64,000 nucleotides of DNA from SZAS-79 sp965279075 (GCA_965279075.1 CBDIHI010000009.1:124001-188000); one strand, 5' to 3'; shown: positions 24,463 through 35,212, counted from the first letter of the stretch. Notes: a model not told the origin generated them from the sequence alone. Translations and numbers: made by a program.

Positions 24463-25276
24463 TCACCACCGTAAACCCGTTGTGGACCTTGTCGTCCACG
24501 TCCTGCACCTCGACCACGTTGAACTTCAGCCGCTTCGCCAGCTCGACGAAATCCGCCGTCCGCCAGACCGTCCAATGGTGGTGGTCGTCGGCCTCGTAGT
24601 ACACCCATCCCTCGTCCGGCTTCACGCCGCCGCTGCGCGGCAGCAGGATCTGCGGCATGACCTGCCCGTAGTTCCCCAGCTTGTCCCGGCCGAACTTCGC
24701 CAGCGCCTGCTCGTTCAGCGGCCGCACGTAATCCGTGACCTTGATCTTGCCGGTGGAGCGGTCGATCAGTTCCTGCACCGGTGTGGGCTCGCGGTGCTTG
24801 TCGAACGTCCGGTCGCGATGCGGCGCAATCACGAAGATGTACCCCCCGGGACGGATCACGCGATACCACTCGCGCAGGGCCTTGACCGGGTCGTAGAAAT
24901 GCTCGATGACGTGCGAGGACAGCACGTAATCCAGCGTCGCATCCTTGAAAGGCAGGTCGTCCCCCAAGGCGACGATGTGCACCACCGCCCGCGGGCAGGC
25001 CTTGGCCTGGTTGTCGGGTGCATCGAGGAAATCGACGTTGATCGAGCGCTTCAGCCCGAACGAGTTCTGCGTGGAGGCGCCGATCTCCACGCCGTGGAGG
25101 TTCTCGAGGTATTTCGTCGCCAGCGCCGAAGGGCCGATCTTCTGGCAGGTATCCGCAACCACCGCAGGCTTGGGCGCAACGTCCTCCTCCCGCCCTTCGA
25201 GCACCAGCAAAGCCGCCGCAACGAGCAACGCCGTCAGCAGGACGATGCCAAGCAGGCGGGTGCGCGAACCGCTCAA
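24452..25276 (-). CDS. Membrane-anchored SAM-dependent methyltransferase-like protein
   Basis: 274 aa. An N-terminal membrane anchor (about 9-27, LGIVLLTALLVAAALLVL) is followed by a class I methyltransferase domain: GVEIGAST is the motif I position, NVDF the acidic motif II, and LDYVLSSHVIEHFYDPVKALREWYRVIRPGGYI the methyltransf_11 core. An N-terminal anchor on this family is unusual and places the enzyme at the membrane, probably facing the cytoplasm; the acceptor is unknown. It overlaps the GST gene upstream by 4 bp. Confidence 0.8.
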   Translation of the reverse strand: MSGSRTRLLGIVLLTALLVAAALLVLEGREEDVAPKPAVVADTCQKIGPSALATKYLENLHGVEIGASTQNSFGLKRSINVDFLDAPDNQAKACPRAVVHIVALGDDLPFKDATLDYVLSSHVIEHFYDPVKALREWYRVIRPGGYIFVIAPHRDRTFDKHREPTPVQELIDRSTGKIKVTDYVRPLNEQALAKFGRDKLGNYGQVMPQILLPRSGGVKPDEGWVYYEADDHHHWTVWRTADFVELAKRLKFNVVEVQDVDDKVHNGFTVVIRK

Positions 25277-25893
25277 GCCGCGGCTTCCTGCGCCAGCGCC
25301 CGCTTCACCGCCGCACGCTCAGCCACGCGGTTGCGGTGGTCCATGACGCGGGGGATCCTGGAGAGGTCCACGCCGTCGCCCTCGAGCCACTTCGCCATCG
25401 TGAAAAGGTAGCCGTCGCAGATGGAGTACTCGTTCCCCAGCACCCACGGCCCCGCCAGCATGCCGTTCTCGATCAGCCCGAACGCGGCCCCCACGGTCTC
25501 GGGGACCTTGCGCTGCATGTCCCTGAGCGCGGCGGGATCGTCAGCCCAGCGCGAACCGCGCGTGCGGTGCGCGTGCGCGACGTGGACGGTCGAACAGAGG
25601 AAGCTGTTGAAGGCCTGTGTGCGGGCGAAGTCGAACGGGTCGGACGGCGCGAGTTTCGCCGCAGGAAAGCTCTGCGCGATGTACGCGAGGATCGCGGGCG
25701 ACTCGGTGAGTATCCCCCGGTCCGTGACCAGCGCCGGCACCCGGCCCTTGGGGTTGAGCGCAAGGTAGGCGGGCTTCTTCTGCTCGTCGGCGGCGAAATT
25801 CATGCGCACGGCTTCGTACGTGGCGCCGGCCTCTTCCAGGGCGATGTGCGAAGCGAGCGAGCAGGCGCCGGGGGAATAGAACAGCTTGAGCAT
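25273..25893 (-). CDS. Glutathione S-transferase (beta class-like)
   Basis: 206 aa. The thioredoxin-like N-domain begins MLKLFYSPGACSLASHIALEE, with Cys11 at the position of the catalytic Cys of beta-class enzymes; TESPAILAYIAQ carries the Glu-Ser glutathione contact. The C-terminal domain is all-helical. It should conjugate or reduce electrophiles with glutathione in the cytoplasm. It begins immediately after argD ends (0 bp gap) and overlaps the methyltransferase gene, so it may be transcribed with argD. Confidence 0.92.
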   Translation of the reverse strand: MLKLFYSPGACSLASHIALEEAGATYEAVRMNFAADEQKKPAYLALNPKGRVPALVTDRGILTESPAILAYIAQSFPAAKLAPSDPFDFARTQAFNSFLCSTVHVAHAHRTRGSRWADDPAALRDMQRKVPETVGAAFGLIENGMLAGPWVLGNEYSICDGYLFTMAKWLEGDGVDLSRIPRVMDHRNRVAERAAVKRALAQEAAA

Positions 25894-27060
25894 CTAGGTC
25901 TCCTTCCTGAGTATCGGGTGCAGTATCGCAAGCATCGCATCGATTTCGGCCCGCGTCACATCCAGCGCCGGCATGAATCGCAGGCTCGAGGGCCGCGGCG
26001 AATTGAGCAGCAGCCCCTTCAGCAGGGCCGCGTCGACGACCTTGCCGCCCACCGGCTTGCCGAGTTCCAGCGCCACGAGCAGGCCCTGCCCACGCACCTC
26101 GCCAAACCCCAGTTCCGCCGAGACCTCCCTCAGCTTCGCCATCAAGTAGTCGCCGTTCGCCTGCACATCCGAGAGGAACCCCGGCTTGGCCACCTCGTCC
26201 ACTACGGCGAGGCCCACCGCCGTCATCAGCGGATTGCCGTTATAGGTGCCGCCCTGGTCGCCGGGCTCGAAGCAGCTGACCTTTTCGGTGGCCACCAGCG
26301 CGGCCAGCGGCACACCACCGCCGATCCCCTTGCCGAGCGTCATGATGTCGGGCCGTACGCCCGCGTGCTGCCAGCAGAACATGGTCCCCGTGCGGCCGAT
26401 GCCGGTCTGGATCTCGTCGAGGATCAGAAGCATGCCGGACTCTTCGGTAAGCCTGCGCACGCCCTTCAGGAACGCCGGCGTGAACGGCACCACGCCCGCC
26501 TCGCCCTGGATGGGCTCGAACATGACGGCGACGGTGCCCGGACCGATCGCCGCGCGCACGGCTTCGAGGTCGTTCACCGGCAGCTTGCGAAAGCCCGGCA
26601 CCTTGGGCTCGAAGAGCTTCTCCCACTGCGGCTTGCCGGAGGCGGACATGGTTGCGAGCGTGCGGCCATGGAAGGCGTTCTCGAAGGTGAGGATTTCGTA
26701 CGCGCCGCCCTTGTGGAGGGCGCCCCACTTGCGCGCCAGCTTGATCGCGCCCTCGTTGGCCTCGGCGCCGCTGTTGGCGAAGAACACCTTCTCCATGCCG
26801 GAGAGCGCGGCGATGCGCGCGGCGAGCTTGCGCATGGGCTCGTTGGTGTACGCCGGGCTGGCATTGATGACCTTCGCCGCCTGGGCTGCAAGGGCGTCGC
26901 GGATGACCTTCGGCGAATGGCCGAGCGAATTGACCGCCCAGCCCTGGATGAAGTCGAGGTACTTGCGCCCCGCGGCGTCGTACAGCCAGGAGCCTTCGCC
27001 CCGCACGAACTCAACGTCGGGCCGCTGCGTGATGAACATCAGTGAATCGTTTGCCTGCAT
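25894..27060 (-). CDS. argD: Acetylornithine aminotransferase
   Basis: 388 aa class III PLP aminotransferase that converts N-acetylglutamate semialdehyde and glutamate to N-acetylornithine in arginine synthesis. Markers are FFANSGAEANEGAIKLAR (94-110), Asp215 in LILDEIQTGIGRTG and the Schiff-base Lys244 in TLGKGIGGGVPL. Length suits ArgD; related succinylornithine or GABA transaminases are less likely given this motif set. A strong GGAGG lies 6 bp before the ATG. A terminator ends 17 bp upstream of the ATG, and an Arg-rich small ORF precedes that; argD is the gene after gltD in the same direction. Confidence 0.9.
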   Translation of the reverse strand: MQANDSLMFITQRPDVEFVRGEGSWLYDAAGRKYLDFIQGWAVNSLGHSPKVIRDALAAQAAKVINASPAYTNEPMRKLAARIAALSGMEKVFFANSGAEANEGAIKLARKWGALHKGGAYEILTFENAFHGRTLATMSASGKPQWEKLFEPKVPGFRKLPVNDLEAVRAAIGPGTVAVMFEPIQGEAGVVPFTPAFLKGVRRLTEESGMLLILDEIQTGIGRTGTMFCWQHAGVRPDIMTLGKGIGGGVPLAALVATEKVSCFEPGDQGGTYNGNPLMTAVGLAVVDEVAKPGFLSDVQANGDYLMAKLREVSAELGFGEVRGQGLLVALELGKPVGGKVVDAALLKGLLLNSPRPSSLRFMPALDVTRAEIDAMLAILHPILRKET

Positions 27061-27077
27061 TTGCTGCCTCCGGAATG

Positions 27078-27110
27078 AAAAAAGCCCCTGACCTCGCGGT
27101 CAGGGGCTTT
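27078..27110 (-). terminator. Intrinsic terminator/attenuator in the argD leader
   Basis: On the minus strand a perfect 13-bp stem (AAAGCCCCTGACC with its complement) is closed by a GCGA (GNRA) tetraloop and runs into six U residues. It ends 6 bases before the argD Shine-Dalgarno, leaving no room for a promoter after it, so argD mRNA must read through it. Confidence 0.85.
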
Positions 27111-27134
27111 GGGGTAACGGGTGTGGTGCCGGGA

Positions 27135-27230
27135 TTACGTTACGTTCTTGCCTCGCATGGCCGCGTGTCGTCGTCGCGCTGCTGCTCGCGCGCTGCGTCG
27201 TGCTGCTGCCGTGGTTCCGAGGAAGTTCAT
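27135..27230 (-). CDS. Arg-rich 31-codon leader peptide upstream of argD (predicted)
   Basis: A short ORF starts with ATG at 27230, 9 bp after the gltD stop, and ends with TAA at 27135, 24 bp before the terminator stem. It encodes 31 residues with seven arginines (positions 11, 12, 15, 19, 20, 21 and 26), including RRR at 19-21. Six of the seven Arg codons are CGA, which appears rare in the neighbouring genes. There is no clear Shine-Dalgarno, so translation would depend on coupling to gltD. Position, Arg richness and the following terminator fit a leader peptide sensing arginyl-tRNA. Coding is a prediction. Confidence 0.55.
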   Translation of the reverse strand: MNFLGTTAAARRSARAAARRRHAAMRGKNVT

Positions 27231-27239
27231 GGGGCTAGT

Positions 27240-28697
<1,458 letters not shown>

Positions 28698-31600
28698 TTA
28701 TGCCGCCACTTTGTTTGCGTTCGCCGCGAGCTCGCCGAGCGCGCGACGGTACTCCTTGGGGAAGACCTTGACGAAGCGCGGCCGGTACTCGGCCCACTTG
28801 TCGAGGACGGCCTGCGCGCGGGCGCTGCCCGTGAGCCGCGCGTGGTTCTCAACCAGCCGCTTGAGGACCGCCTCGTCGGCCTCGCCGCGATGCCAGACGT
28901 CTCGCGACAGCTTCGCCTGCTGCTCCGCTTCGGTGAGCACCGGCTCGAGGTCGACCATTGCGGCATTGCAGTTCCTGTCGAATTCGCCTTCGAGATCGAG
29001 CACGTAGGCGATGCCGCCCGACATGCCGGCCGCGAAGTTGCGGCCGGTGGCGCCCAGCACCACGACCGTCCCGCCGGTCATGTACTCGCACCCATGGTCG
29101 CCTACGCCTTCCACCACCGCGTCGGCGCCGGAATTGCGCACCGCGAAGCGCTCGCCCGCCACGCCGCGGAAGTAGGCCTCGCCCGAAAGCGCGCCGTACA
29201 GCGCGACGTTGCCGGTGATGATGTTCTCGGTCGGCTCGCCCCGGAACTTGGGCGAGGGCTGCACCGAGATGCGCCCGCCGGACAATCCCTTGCCGCAGTA
29301 GTCGTTGGTGTCGCCGATCAGCTCGATGCTGATGCCCCGGGAGAGGAACGCGCCGACGCTCTGCCCCGCGGAGCCCGCGAAGCGAATGCGGATCGTGTCG
29401 TCAGGCAGCCCGTCGTGGCCGTACTTGCGCGCGATCTCGCCGGACAGCATGGTACCGACCGTCCGGTTGATGTTGCGGATCGGCATGTCGATGGAGACTT
29501 TCTCTCCCCTGTCGAGCGCGGGCTTCGCCAGCTCGATCAGCCGGTGGTCGAGGGCCTTGTCGAGGCCGTGATCCTGCGTCTCGACCGCATAGCGCGGCAC
29601 ATCGGCGGGAATGTCCGGCAGGTGGAAGATGCGCGAGAAGTCGAGGCCCCGCGCCTTCCAGTGCTCGATGCCCTTTTTCGTGTCGAGCAGGTCGGCGCGG
29701 CCGATCAGCTCGTTTATCGTGCGCACGCCGAGCTGGGCCATGATCTGCCGCGCTTCCTCGGCGACGAAGAACAGGAAGTTGATCACGTGCTCGGGCTTGC
29801 CCTGGAACTTGCGCCGCAGCACCGGGTCCTGCGTGGCCACGCCCACCGGGCAGGTGTTGAGGTGGCACTTCCTCATCATGATGCAGCCCTCGGCGACGAG
29901 CGGCGCCGTCGCGAAGCCGAATTCGTCGGCGCCGAGCAGCGCGCCGATCACCACGTCGCGACCGGTCTTCATCTGGCCGTCGACCTGCACGACGATGCGG
30001 CCGCGCAGGCGGTTCAGCACCAGGGTCTGCTGGGTCTCGGCGAGGCCCAGCTCCCAGGGCGTGCCGGCGTGCTTGATCGACGACCAGGGCGATGCACCCG
30101 AGCCGCCGTCATGGCCGGAGATCGTCACGTGGTCGGCCTTGGCCTTGGCCACGCCGGCCGCCACAGTGCCCACGCCGTCCTCGGACACCAGCTTCACGCT
30201 GATCGAGGCGCGCGTGTTGGCGTTCTTCAGGTCATGGATCAGCTGGGCGAGGTCCTCGATCGAGTAGATGTCGTGGTGCGGCGGCGGGCTGATCAGCTCG
30301 ACGCCGGGTGTCGAATACCTCAGCAGCGCGATGTACTCGGACACTTTCTTGCCGGGCAGTTGGCCGCCTTCGCCGGGCTTGGCGCCCTGCGCCATCTTGA
30401 TCTGGATCTGCTCGGCCGAAGCGAGGTACTCCGCAGTGACGCCGAAGCGCCCGGAGGCGACCTGCTTGATCTTGGACTTGAGCGAATCGCCTTCCTTGAG
30501 GACGATGTCGGACTCGACGCGCCCCTTGCCGAGGCGGCTCATCAGCGTCTCCCCGGCCTTGATCGGCGCGTAGCGGTTGCGGTCCTCGCCGCCTTCGCCG
30601 GTGTTCGACTTGCCGCCGATGCGGTTCATGGCCACGGCCAGCGTGGCGTGCGCTTCGGTCGAGATCGAGCCGAGCGACATCGCGCCCGTGGCGAAGCGTT
30701 TGACGATGTCGGAAGCGGGCTCGACTTCTTCCAGCGGGATCGCCTTCGCCGGGTCGGTCTTGAACTCGAACAGCCCCCGGAACGTCATGTGCCGGCGCGA
30801 CTGGTCGTTGATGATCTCCGCGTATTCCCTGTAGGTCTGCGCCGAGTTGCTGCGCACCGAATGCTGCAGCTTGGCGATGGCGTCCGGGGTCCACATGTGC
30901 TCCTCGCCGCGCACGCGGAAGGCGTACTCCCCGCCGGCGTCCAGCGCATCGGCGAGCACCGGGTCGTTGCCGAACGCGGCCTTGTGCACGCGGATCGCCT
31001 CCTCGGCGACCTCGAACACGCCGATGCCCTCGACGTTGGTCGCGGTGCCGGTGAAGTACTTGTCGACCAGCGCGCGCGACAACCCGACCGCCTCGAAGAT
31101 CTGCGCCCCGGTGTAGGACATGTAGGTGGAGATGCCCATCTTGGACATGACCTTGCGCAGGCCCTTGCCGATCGCCTTGACGAAGTTCTTGATCGCCTTG
31201 TAGCCGGCCTTCGGGTCTTCCGAGCCGGCGTGGAGCGCCAGCAGCGTCTCCATGGCGAGGTAGGGATGGATCGCCTCGGCGCCGTAGCCGCCCAGCAGCG
31301 CGAAGTGGTGCACCTCGCGCGCCGAGCCGGTCTCGACGACGAGGCCGGCGCTGGTGCGCAGGCCCTTGTTGGTCAGGTGCTGGTGGATCGCCGACAGCGC
31401 GAGCAGCGCGGGGATCGCGACATGATCGGCATCCACCCTGCGGTCGGAGATGATGATGATCGAGTATCCCGAGCGCACAGCGTCTTCGGCCTGCGCGGCC
31501 AGCGACGCGAGGCGCGCCTCGATGGCCTCCTTGCCCCACTTCGCCGGGTAGCAGATATCGAGCTCCCACGAGCGGAACTTGCCCTCGGTGTACTTCTCGA

Positions 31601-33371
31601 TGTGGCGGATCTTCTCCATCTCGTAGAAGTCGAGCACCGGGTGCGAGACCTCCAGCCGGATCGGCGGGTTCATCTCGTCGATGCCGAGCAGGTTGGGCTT
31701 GGGCCCGATGAACGAGACCAGCGACGTCACGAGCTCCTCGCGGATCGGGTCGATCGGCGGGTTGGTCACCTGCGCGAAAAGCTGCTTGAAGTAGTGGTAC
31801 AGCGTCTTCGACTTGTTCGATAGCACCGCGAGCGGCGAATCGTTGCCCATGGAGCCGATGGGCTCCTCGCCGTTGGCCGCCATCGGCGCCATGATGAACT
31901 TGAGGTCTTCCTGCGTGTAGGCGAACGATTGCTGGCGGTCCAGCAGGGGCACCGAGGAGCGCTCGGGCTGCTGCTTGTCGGTCTCGACGTCGTCCAGCCG
32001 GATCCGGATGCGTTCGATCCACTCGCGGTAGGGCTTGGCCGCGGCGAGCGTGTCCTTCAGCTCCTTGTCGTCGATGATGCGGCCCTTCTCGAGGTCGACG
32101 AGGAACATCTTGCCGGGCTGCAGGCGCCACTTCTTGACGATCTTCTCCTCGGGGATCGGCAGGCACCCGCATTCGGAGCCCATGATCACGAGGTCGTCGT
32201 CGGTGACGATGTAGCGCGCGGGGCGCAGGCCGTTGCGGTCGAGCGTGGCGCCGATCTGGCGGCCGTCGGTGAACGCGATCGCCGCGGGACCGTCCCAGGG
32301 CTCCATCATCGCCGCGTGGTACTCGTAGAACGCGCGGCGGCTCGGGTCCATGTGGGCATGGCCTTCCCACGCCTCCGGGATCATCATCATCACCGAGTGC
32401 GCGATCGAATAGCCCGACATCAGCAGCAATTCAAGGGCGTTGTCGAACGAGGCCGAGTCCGACTGGCCGTCGTAGATCAGCGGCCAGAGCTTGGCGAGGT
32501 CCTTGCCAAGGATGGGGGAGGAGATCGCGCCCTGCCGCGCACGGATCCAGTTGACGTTGCCGCGCAGCGTGTTGATCTCGCCGTTGTGCGCGATCAGGCG
32601 GAACGGGTGCGCGAGGTCCCAGGTCGGGAAGGTGTTGGTGGAAAACCGCTGGTGCACCAGGGCCAGGGCCGACACGCAGCGCGGGTCCTGCAGGTCCTTG
32701 TAATAGGAGCCGACCTGCCCGGCGAGAAGCATGCCCTTGTAGACGATGGTCCGCGCCGACATCGAGGGTACGTAGAATTCCTTGCCGTGCGCGAGCTTGA
32801 GCGCCTGGATCGCATGGCCCGAGGACTTGCGGATGATGTAGAGCTTTCTTTCCAGCGCGTCGGTCACCGTGACGCCCGCGCCGCGGCCGATGAACACCTG
32901 CCGGATCGTCGGTTCGATCTTCTTGACCGAATGGCCAAGGCCCGCGTTGTCGCACGGCACGTCGCGCCAGCCGAGCAGCACCTGGCCCTCGTCCTTGATG
33001 GCGCGCTCGATCTCGTATTCGCAGGCGAGGCGCGAGGCCGGTTCCTGCGGCAGGAAGACCATGCCGACGCCGTACTCGCCAACGGGCGGCAGCGCCACGT
33101 CCTGCCTGGCCATCTCCTCGCGGAAGAACTGGTCGGGGATCTGCACGAGGATGCCGGCACCGTCGCCCGCAAGCGGATCCGCGCCCACGGCGCCGCGATG
33201 CGTGAGGTTCTTGAGGATCGTGAGCCCCTGCTCGACGATCGCATGGCTTTTCGCGCCCTTGATGTTGGCCACAAAGCCGACGCCGCAGGCGTCGTGTTCG
33301 TTGGCGGGGTCGTACAGACCCTGTGCTTCCGGCGGGTGAGCGTGTGCCACAGTGAACCTCTGAGTTTTCAT
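28698..33371 (-). CDS. gltB: Glutamate synthase (NADPH) large subunit
   Basis: 1557 aa from the ATG at 33371; an earlier in-frame start at 33476 would lie upstream of the promoter and is rejected. Cys29 (HDACGVGF) becomes the N-terminal nucleophile of the class II glutaminase after propeptide removal. The central domain, the FMN-binding synthase domain (GEGGEDRNRYAPIKAGE, SGHDGGSGASPWSSIKHAGTPWELG, 3Fe-4S Cys in CHLNTCPVGVATQ) and the C-terminal beta-helix with repeated GGxxxxG turns are all present. Standard length and no disruption. Confidence 0.97.
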   Translation of the reverse strand: MKTQRFTVAHAHPPEAQGLYDPANEHDACGVGFVANIKGAKSHAIVEQGLTILKNLTHRGAVGADPLAGDGAGILVQIPDQFFREEMARQDVALPPVGEYGVGMVFLPQEPASRLACEYEIERAIKDEGQVLLGWRDVPCDNAGLGHSVKKIEPTIRQVFIGRGAGVTVTDALERKLYIIRKSSGHAIQALKLAHGKEFYVPSMSARTIVYKGMLLAGQVGSYYKDLQDPRCVSALALVHQRFSTNTFPTWDLAHPFRLIAHNGEINTLRGNVNWIRARQGAISSPILGKDLAKLWPLIYDGQSDSASFDNALELLLMSGYSIAHSVMMMIPEAWEGHAHMDPSRRAFYEYHAAMMEPWDGPAAIAFTDGRQIGATLDRNGLRPARYIVTDDDLVIMGSECGCLPIPEEKIVKKWRLQPGKMFLVDLEKGRIIDDKELKDTLAAAKPYREWIERIRIRLDDVETDKQQPERSSVPLLDRQQSFAYTQEDLKFIMAPMAANGEEPIGSMGNDSPLAVLSNKSKTLYHYFKQLFAQVTNPPIDPIREELVTSLVSFIGPKPNLLGIDEMNPPIRLEVSHPVLDFYEMEKIRHIEKYTEGKFRSWELDICYPAKWGKEAIEARLASLAAQAEDAVRSGYSIIIISDRRVDADHVAIPALLALSAIHQHLTNKGLRTSAGLVVETGSAREVHHFALLGGYGAEAIHPYLAMETLLALHAGSEDPKAGYKAIKNFVKAIGKGLRKVMSKMGISTYMSYTGAQIFEAVGLSRALVDKYFTGTATNVEGIGVFEVAEEAIRVHKAAFGNDPVLADALDAGGEYAFRVRGEEHMWTPDAIAKLQHSVRSNSAQTYREYAEIINDQSRRHMTFRGLFEFKTDPAKAIPLEEVEPASDIVKRFATGAMSLGSISTEAHATLAVAMNRIGGKSNTGEGGEDRNRYAPIKAGETLMSRLGKGRVESDIVLKEGDSLKSKIKQVASGRFGVTAEYLASAEQIQIKMAQGAKPGEGGQLPGKKVSEYIALLRYSTPGVELISPPPHHDIYSIEDLAQLIHDLKNANTRASISVKLVSEDGVGTVAAGVAKAKADHVTISGHDGGSGASPWSSIKHAGTPWELGLAETQQTLVLNRLRGRIVVQVDGQMKTGRDVVIGALLGADEFGFATAPLVAEGCIMMRKCHLNTCPVGVATQDPVLRRKFQGKPEHVINFLFFVAEEARQIMAQLGVRTINELIGRADLLDTKKGIEHWKARGLDFSRIFHLPDIPADVPRYAVETQDHGLDKALDHRLIELAKPALDRGEKVSIDMPIRNINRTVGTMLSGEIARKYGHDGLPDDTIRIRFAGSAGQSVGAFLSRGISIELIGDTNDYCGKGLSGGRISVQPSPKFRGEPTENIITGNVALYGALSGEAYFRGVAGERFAVRNSGADAVVEGVGDHGCEYMTGGTVVVLGATGRNFAAGMSGGIAYVLDLEGEFDRNCNAAMVDLEPVLTEAEQQAKLSRDVWHRGEADEAVLKRLVENHARLTGSARAQAVLDKWAEYRPRFVKVFPKEYRRALGELAANANKVAA

Positions 33372-33447
33372 GGGGCGGCGTTCGTCGGCCCGTCGGTCGG
33401 GTAATCGTCGGATGCGGCCCCGCACAAAAAAGACGGGCGAACTGACG

Positions 33448-33476
33448 AATATACCTCTGGAAGCCTGCGGCTTCAA
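33448..33476 (-). promoter_or_regulatory. Promoter of gltBD-argD with an overlapping dyad
   Basis: On the minus strand TTGAAG (33476-33471), a 17-bp spacer and TATATT (33453-33448) form a good sigma-70 promoter about 77 bp before the gltB ATG. A perfect dyad, GAAGCC-N3-GGCTTC (33460-33474), covers the -35 and upstream spacer and is a candidate operator. Confidence 0.65.
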
Positions 33477-33527
33477 GGGCTTAGCAGCTGGGCGGGAAGT
33501 GGGGCGGGCGGGCCGTGGGACGGGAGT

Positions 33528-34616
33528 CTATGCTGCGGTGCAGGCGGAGAGGGTTGCACGAACCAGCGATTCGGGGATTTCGCTGCGCAGCACGGCGGTG
33601 CCGAGCCGTTCGAGGAGGATGAACCGGGTCTTGCCTGCCGAGGCCTTCTTGTCCAAGGCCATGAGGTCCAGGTACCTGTCGGCCGGCAAGCCTGCCGGGC
33701 CCGCCACGGGCAGGCCGGCACGTTCGACCAGTGCACGGATGCGCTTGGCGTCGGCTTCGGGGAGCATGCCCATCCGGGCGGACAGGTCGGCCGCCATGAC
33801 CATACCGGCGCCGACCGCCTCGCCGTGGACCCAGTGGCCGTAGCCCATCCCGGATTCGATCGCGTGGCCGAAGGTATGGCCGAAATTGAGCGTCGCGCGC
33901 AGGCCCGCTTCGCGCTCGTCGGCGCCCACGACGGCCGCCTTAATCTCGCAGCTGCGCACTACCGCATGGGTGAGCGCCCCGGCGTCCCGGGCGAGCAGGC
34001 GGCCCATGTTCGATTCGAGCCAGTCAAAAAACACCGGGTCGCTGATCGCGCCGTGCTTGATGACCTCCGCAAGGCCGGCGCGCAGTTCCCGCATCGGCAG
34101 GGTCTGCAGCGTGGCGACGTCCGAAATGACCGCCTGCGGCTGGTGGAAGGCGCCCACCATGTTCTTGCCGAGCGGGTGGTTGACGGCGGTCTTCCCGCCC
34201 ACCGACGAATCGACCTGGGCGAGCAGCGTTGTCGGCACCTGGATGAACGGCACACCCCGCTGGTAGACCGCTGCGGCAAAGCCTGCGACATCGCCGACCA
34301 CGCCACCGCCCAGCGCCACGACCGTGGTGCGGCGGTCGCAATGCGCGGTGAGCAGCGCGTCGAACACGAGGTTCAGCGTCTCCCAGGTCTTGTGCTCCTC
34401 GCCGTCGGGCAGCACGACTTCGAGGACTTCGGCCCCGGCGGCGCGCAGCGCTTTCGCCACGCGCTCGAGGTACAGGGGGGCGATGACGGTGCTCGTCACG
34501 AGGGCCGCCTTGCCGCCGGCGAGATAGGGCCGGTAGCGGGCCGGATCGTCTATCAGGCCCTCCCCCACCTCGATCGGGTAGGCGCGGTCGCCGAGGTCTA
34601 CACGGATACTTGCCAT
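33528..34616 (-). CDS. aroB: 3-dehydroquinate synthase
   Basis: 362 aa, the usual length. Cyclises DAHP to 3-dehydroquinate in the shikimate pathway, using NAD and a divalent metal. NAD-binding GGGVVGDVAGFAAA, the substrate segment QVPTTLLAQVDSSVGGKTAVNH, and metal ligands in EVIKHG, NFGHTFGHAIE and HGEAVG are visible. The ATG lies inside the 3' end of aroK (19-bp overlap), the normal aroK-aroB arrangement downstream of pilQ. Confidence 0.97.
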   Translation of the reverse strand: MASIRVDLGDRAYPIEVGEGLIDDPARYRPYLAGGKAALVTSTVIAPLYLERVAKALRAAGAEVLEVVLPDGEEHKTWETLNLVFDALLTAHCDRRTTVVALGGGVVGDVAGFAAAVYQRGVPFIQVPTTLLAQVDSSVGGKTAVNHPLGKNMVGAFHQPQAVISDVATLQTLPMRELRAGLAEVIKHGAISDPVFFDWLESNMGRLLARDAGALTHAVVRSCEIKAAVVGADEREAGLRATLNFGHTFGHAIESGMGYGHWVHGEAVGAGMVMAADLSARMGMLPEADAKRIRALVERAGLPVAGPAGLPADRYLDLMALDKKASAGKTRFILLERLGTAVLRSEIPESLVRATLSACTAA

Positions 34617-35131
34617 CGCTCCGCCAGCGTGGAGAGGATCTGCTTCACCAGGACCTGCACGCCCTGCCGTCCCGTGTCGACGACGAGGTCGGCGACCTCG
34701 CGATACAGGGGGTCGCGCTGCTCGTACAGTTCCTCTAGGCGCCTTTGCGGGTCGGGCGTGGCGAGCAGCGGCCGGTTCTTGTCGTGCCGGGTGCGCAGGT
34801 AGAGGTCGCGCGGCTGCGCACGCAGGTAGATCACTACGCCGCGCGCGGCAAGGTGCCCGCGGTTCTCGGGCCGCAGGACCGCGCCCCCCCCGGTGGCGAG
34901 CACGATCCCCGTGCGTGACGTCAGCTCGTCGAGCAAGGTGGCCTCGCGCGCGCGGAAGCCCTCCTCGCCCTCGATCTCGAAGATCACCGGCACCTTCACC
35001 CCGCAGCGGGACTCGAGCTCGATGTCGGAGTCGATGAACGGGCGGTTGAGGCGCCCCGCCAGCAGGCGCGCGACCGTGGTCTTGCCCGCGCCCATCATGC
35101 CTACCAGGAAGATGTTTTCGCCGTCTTTCAC
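34598..35131 (-). CDS. aroK: Shikimate kinase (GTG start)
   Basis: 177 aa. Phosphorylates shikimate at O3. The P-loop GMMGAGKTT, the shikimate-binding DSDIELE segment (Asp of the DxD motif) and LATGGGAVLR are clear, as is the lid DKNRPLL. I chose GTG at 35131 because it puts six residues before NIFLVG, as in E. coli AroK; an in-frame TTG at 35155 lies in the terminator T-run and is unlikely. It is cotranscribed with aroB and probably with pilMNOPQ through a terminator. Confidence 0.93.
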   Translation of the reverse strand: MKDGENIFLVGMMGAGKTTVARLLAGRLNRPFIDSDIELESRCGVKVPVIFEIEGEEGFRAREATLLDELTSRTGIVLATGGGAVLRPENRGHLAARGVVIYLRAQPRDLYLRTRHDKNRPLLATPDPQRRLEELYEQRDPLYREVADLVVDTGRQGVQVLVKQILSTLAERWQVSV

Positions 35132-35149
35132 GCCGCCATTGTTCCAGAA

Positions 35150-35175
35150 AAACAAAGGCCGGGGCGAACCCGGCC
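35150..35175 (-). terminator. Terminator-like hairpin between pilQ and aroK
   Basis: On the minus strand GGCCGGG-TTCGC-CCCGGCC (stem 35175-35169 with 35163-35157) is followed by TTTGTTTTTC. It stands 37 bp after pilQ and about 20 bp before the aroK GTG, so it may reduce read-through from the pilus operon into aroKB. Confidence 0.65.
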
Positions 35176-35212
35176 AAAAGTCAGAGGATCTGACGCAGCG
35201 GCAAAGAACCGG

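Noticed and set aside
27135..27230. Dismissing the Arg-rich ORF as a chance result of GCA/CGA repeats.
   Set aside because: The repeat-like composition is a real caution, but the location between the gltD stop and an unavoidable terminator, and the enrichment for one rare Arg codon, made it worth keeping as a prediction.
33372..33476. An upstream in-frame gltB start that would add 35 residues.
   Set aside because: It lies at the -35 of the predicted promoter, and the extra residues are not typical of the GltB propeptide.
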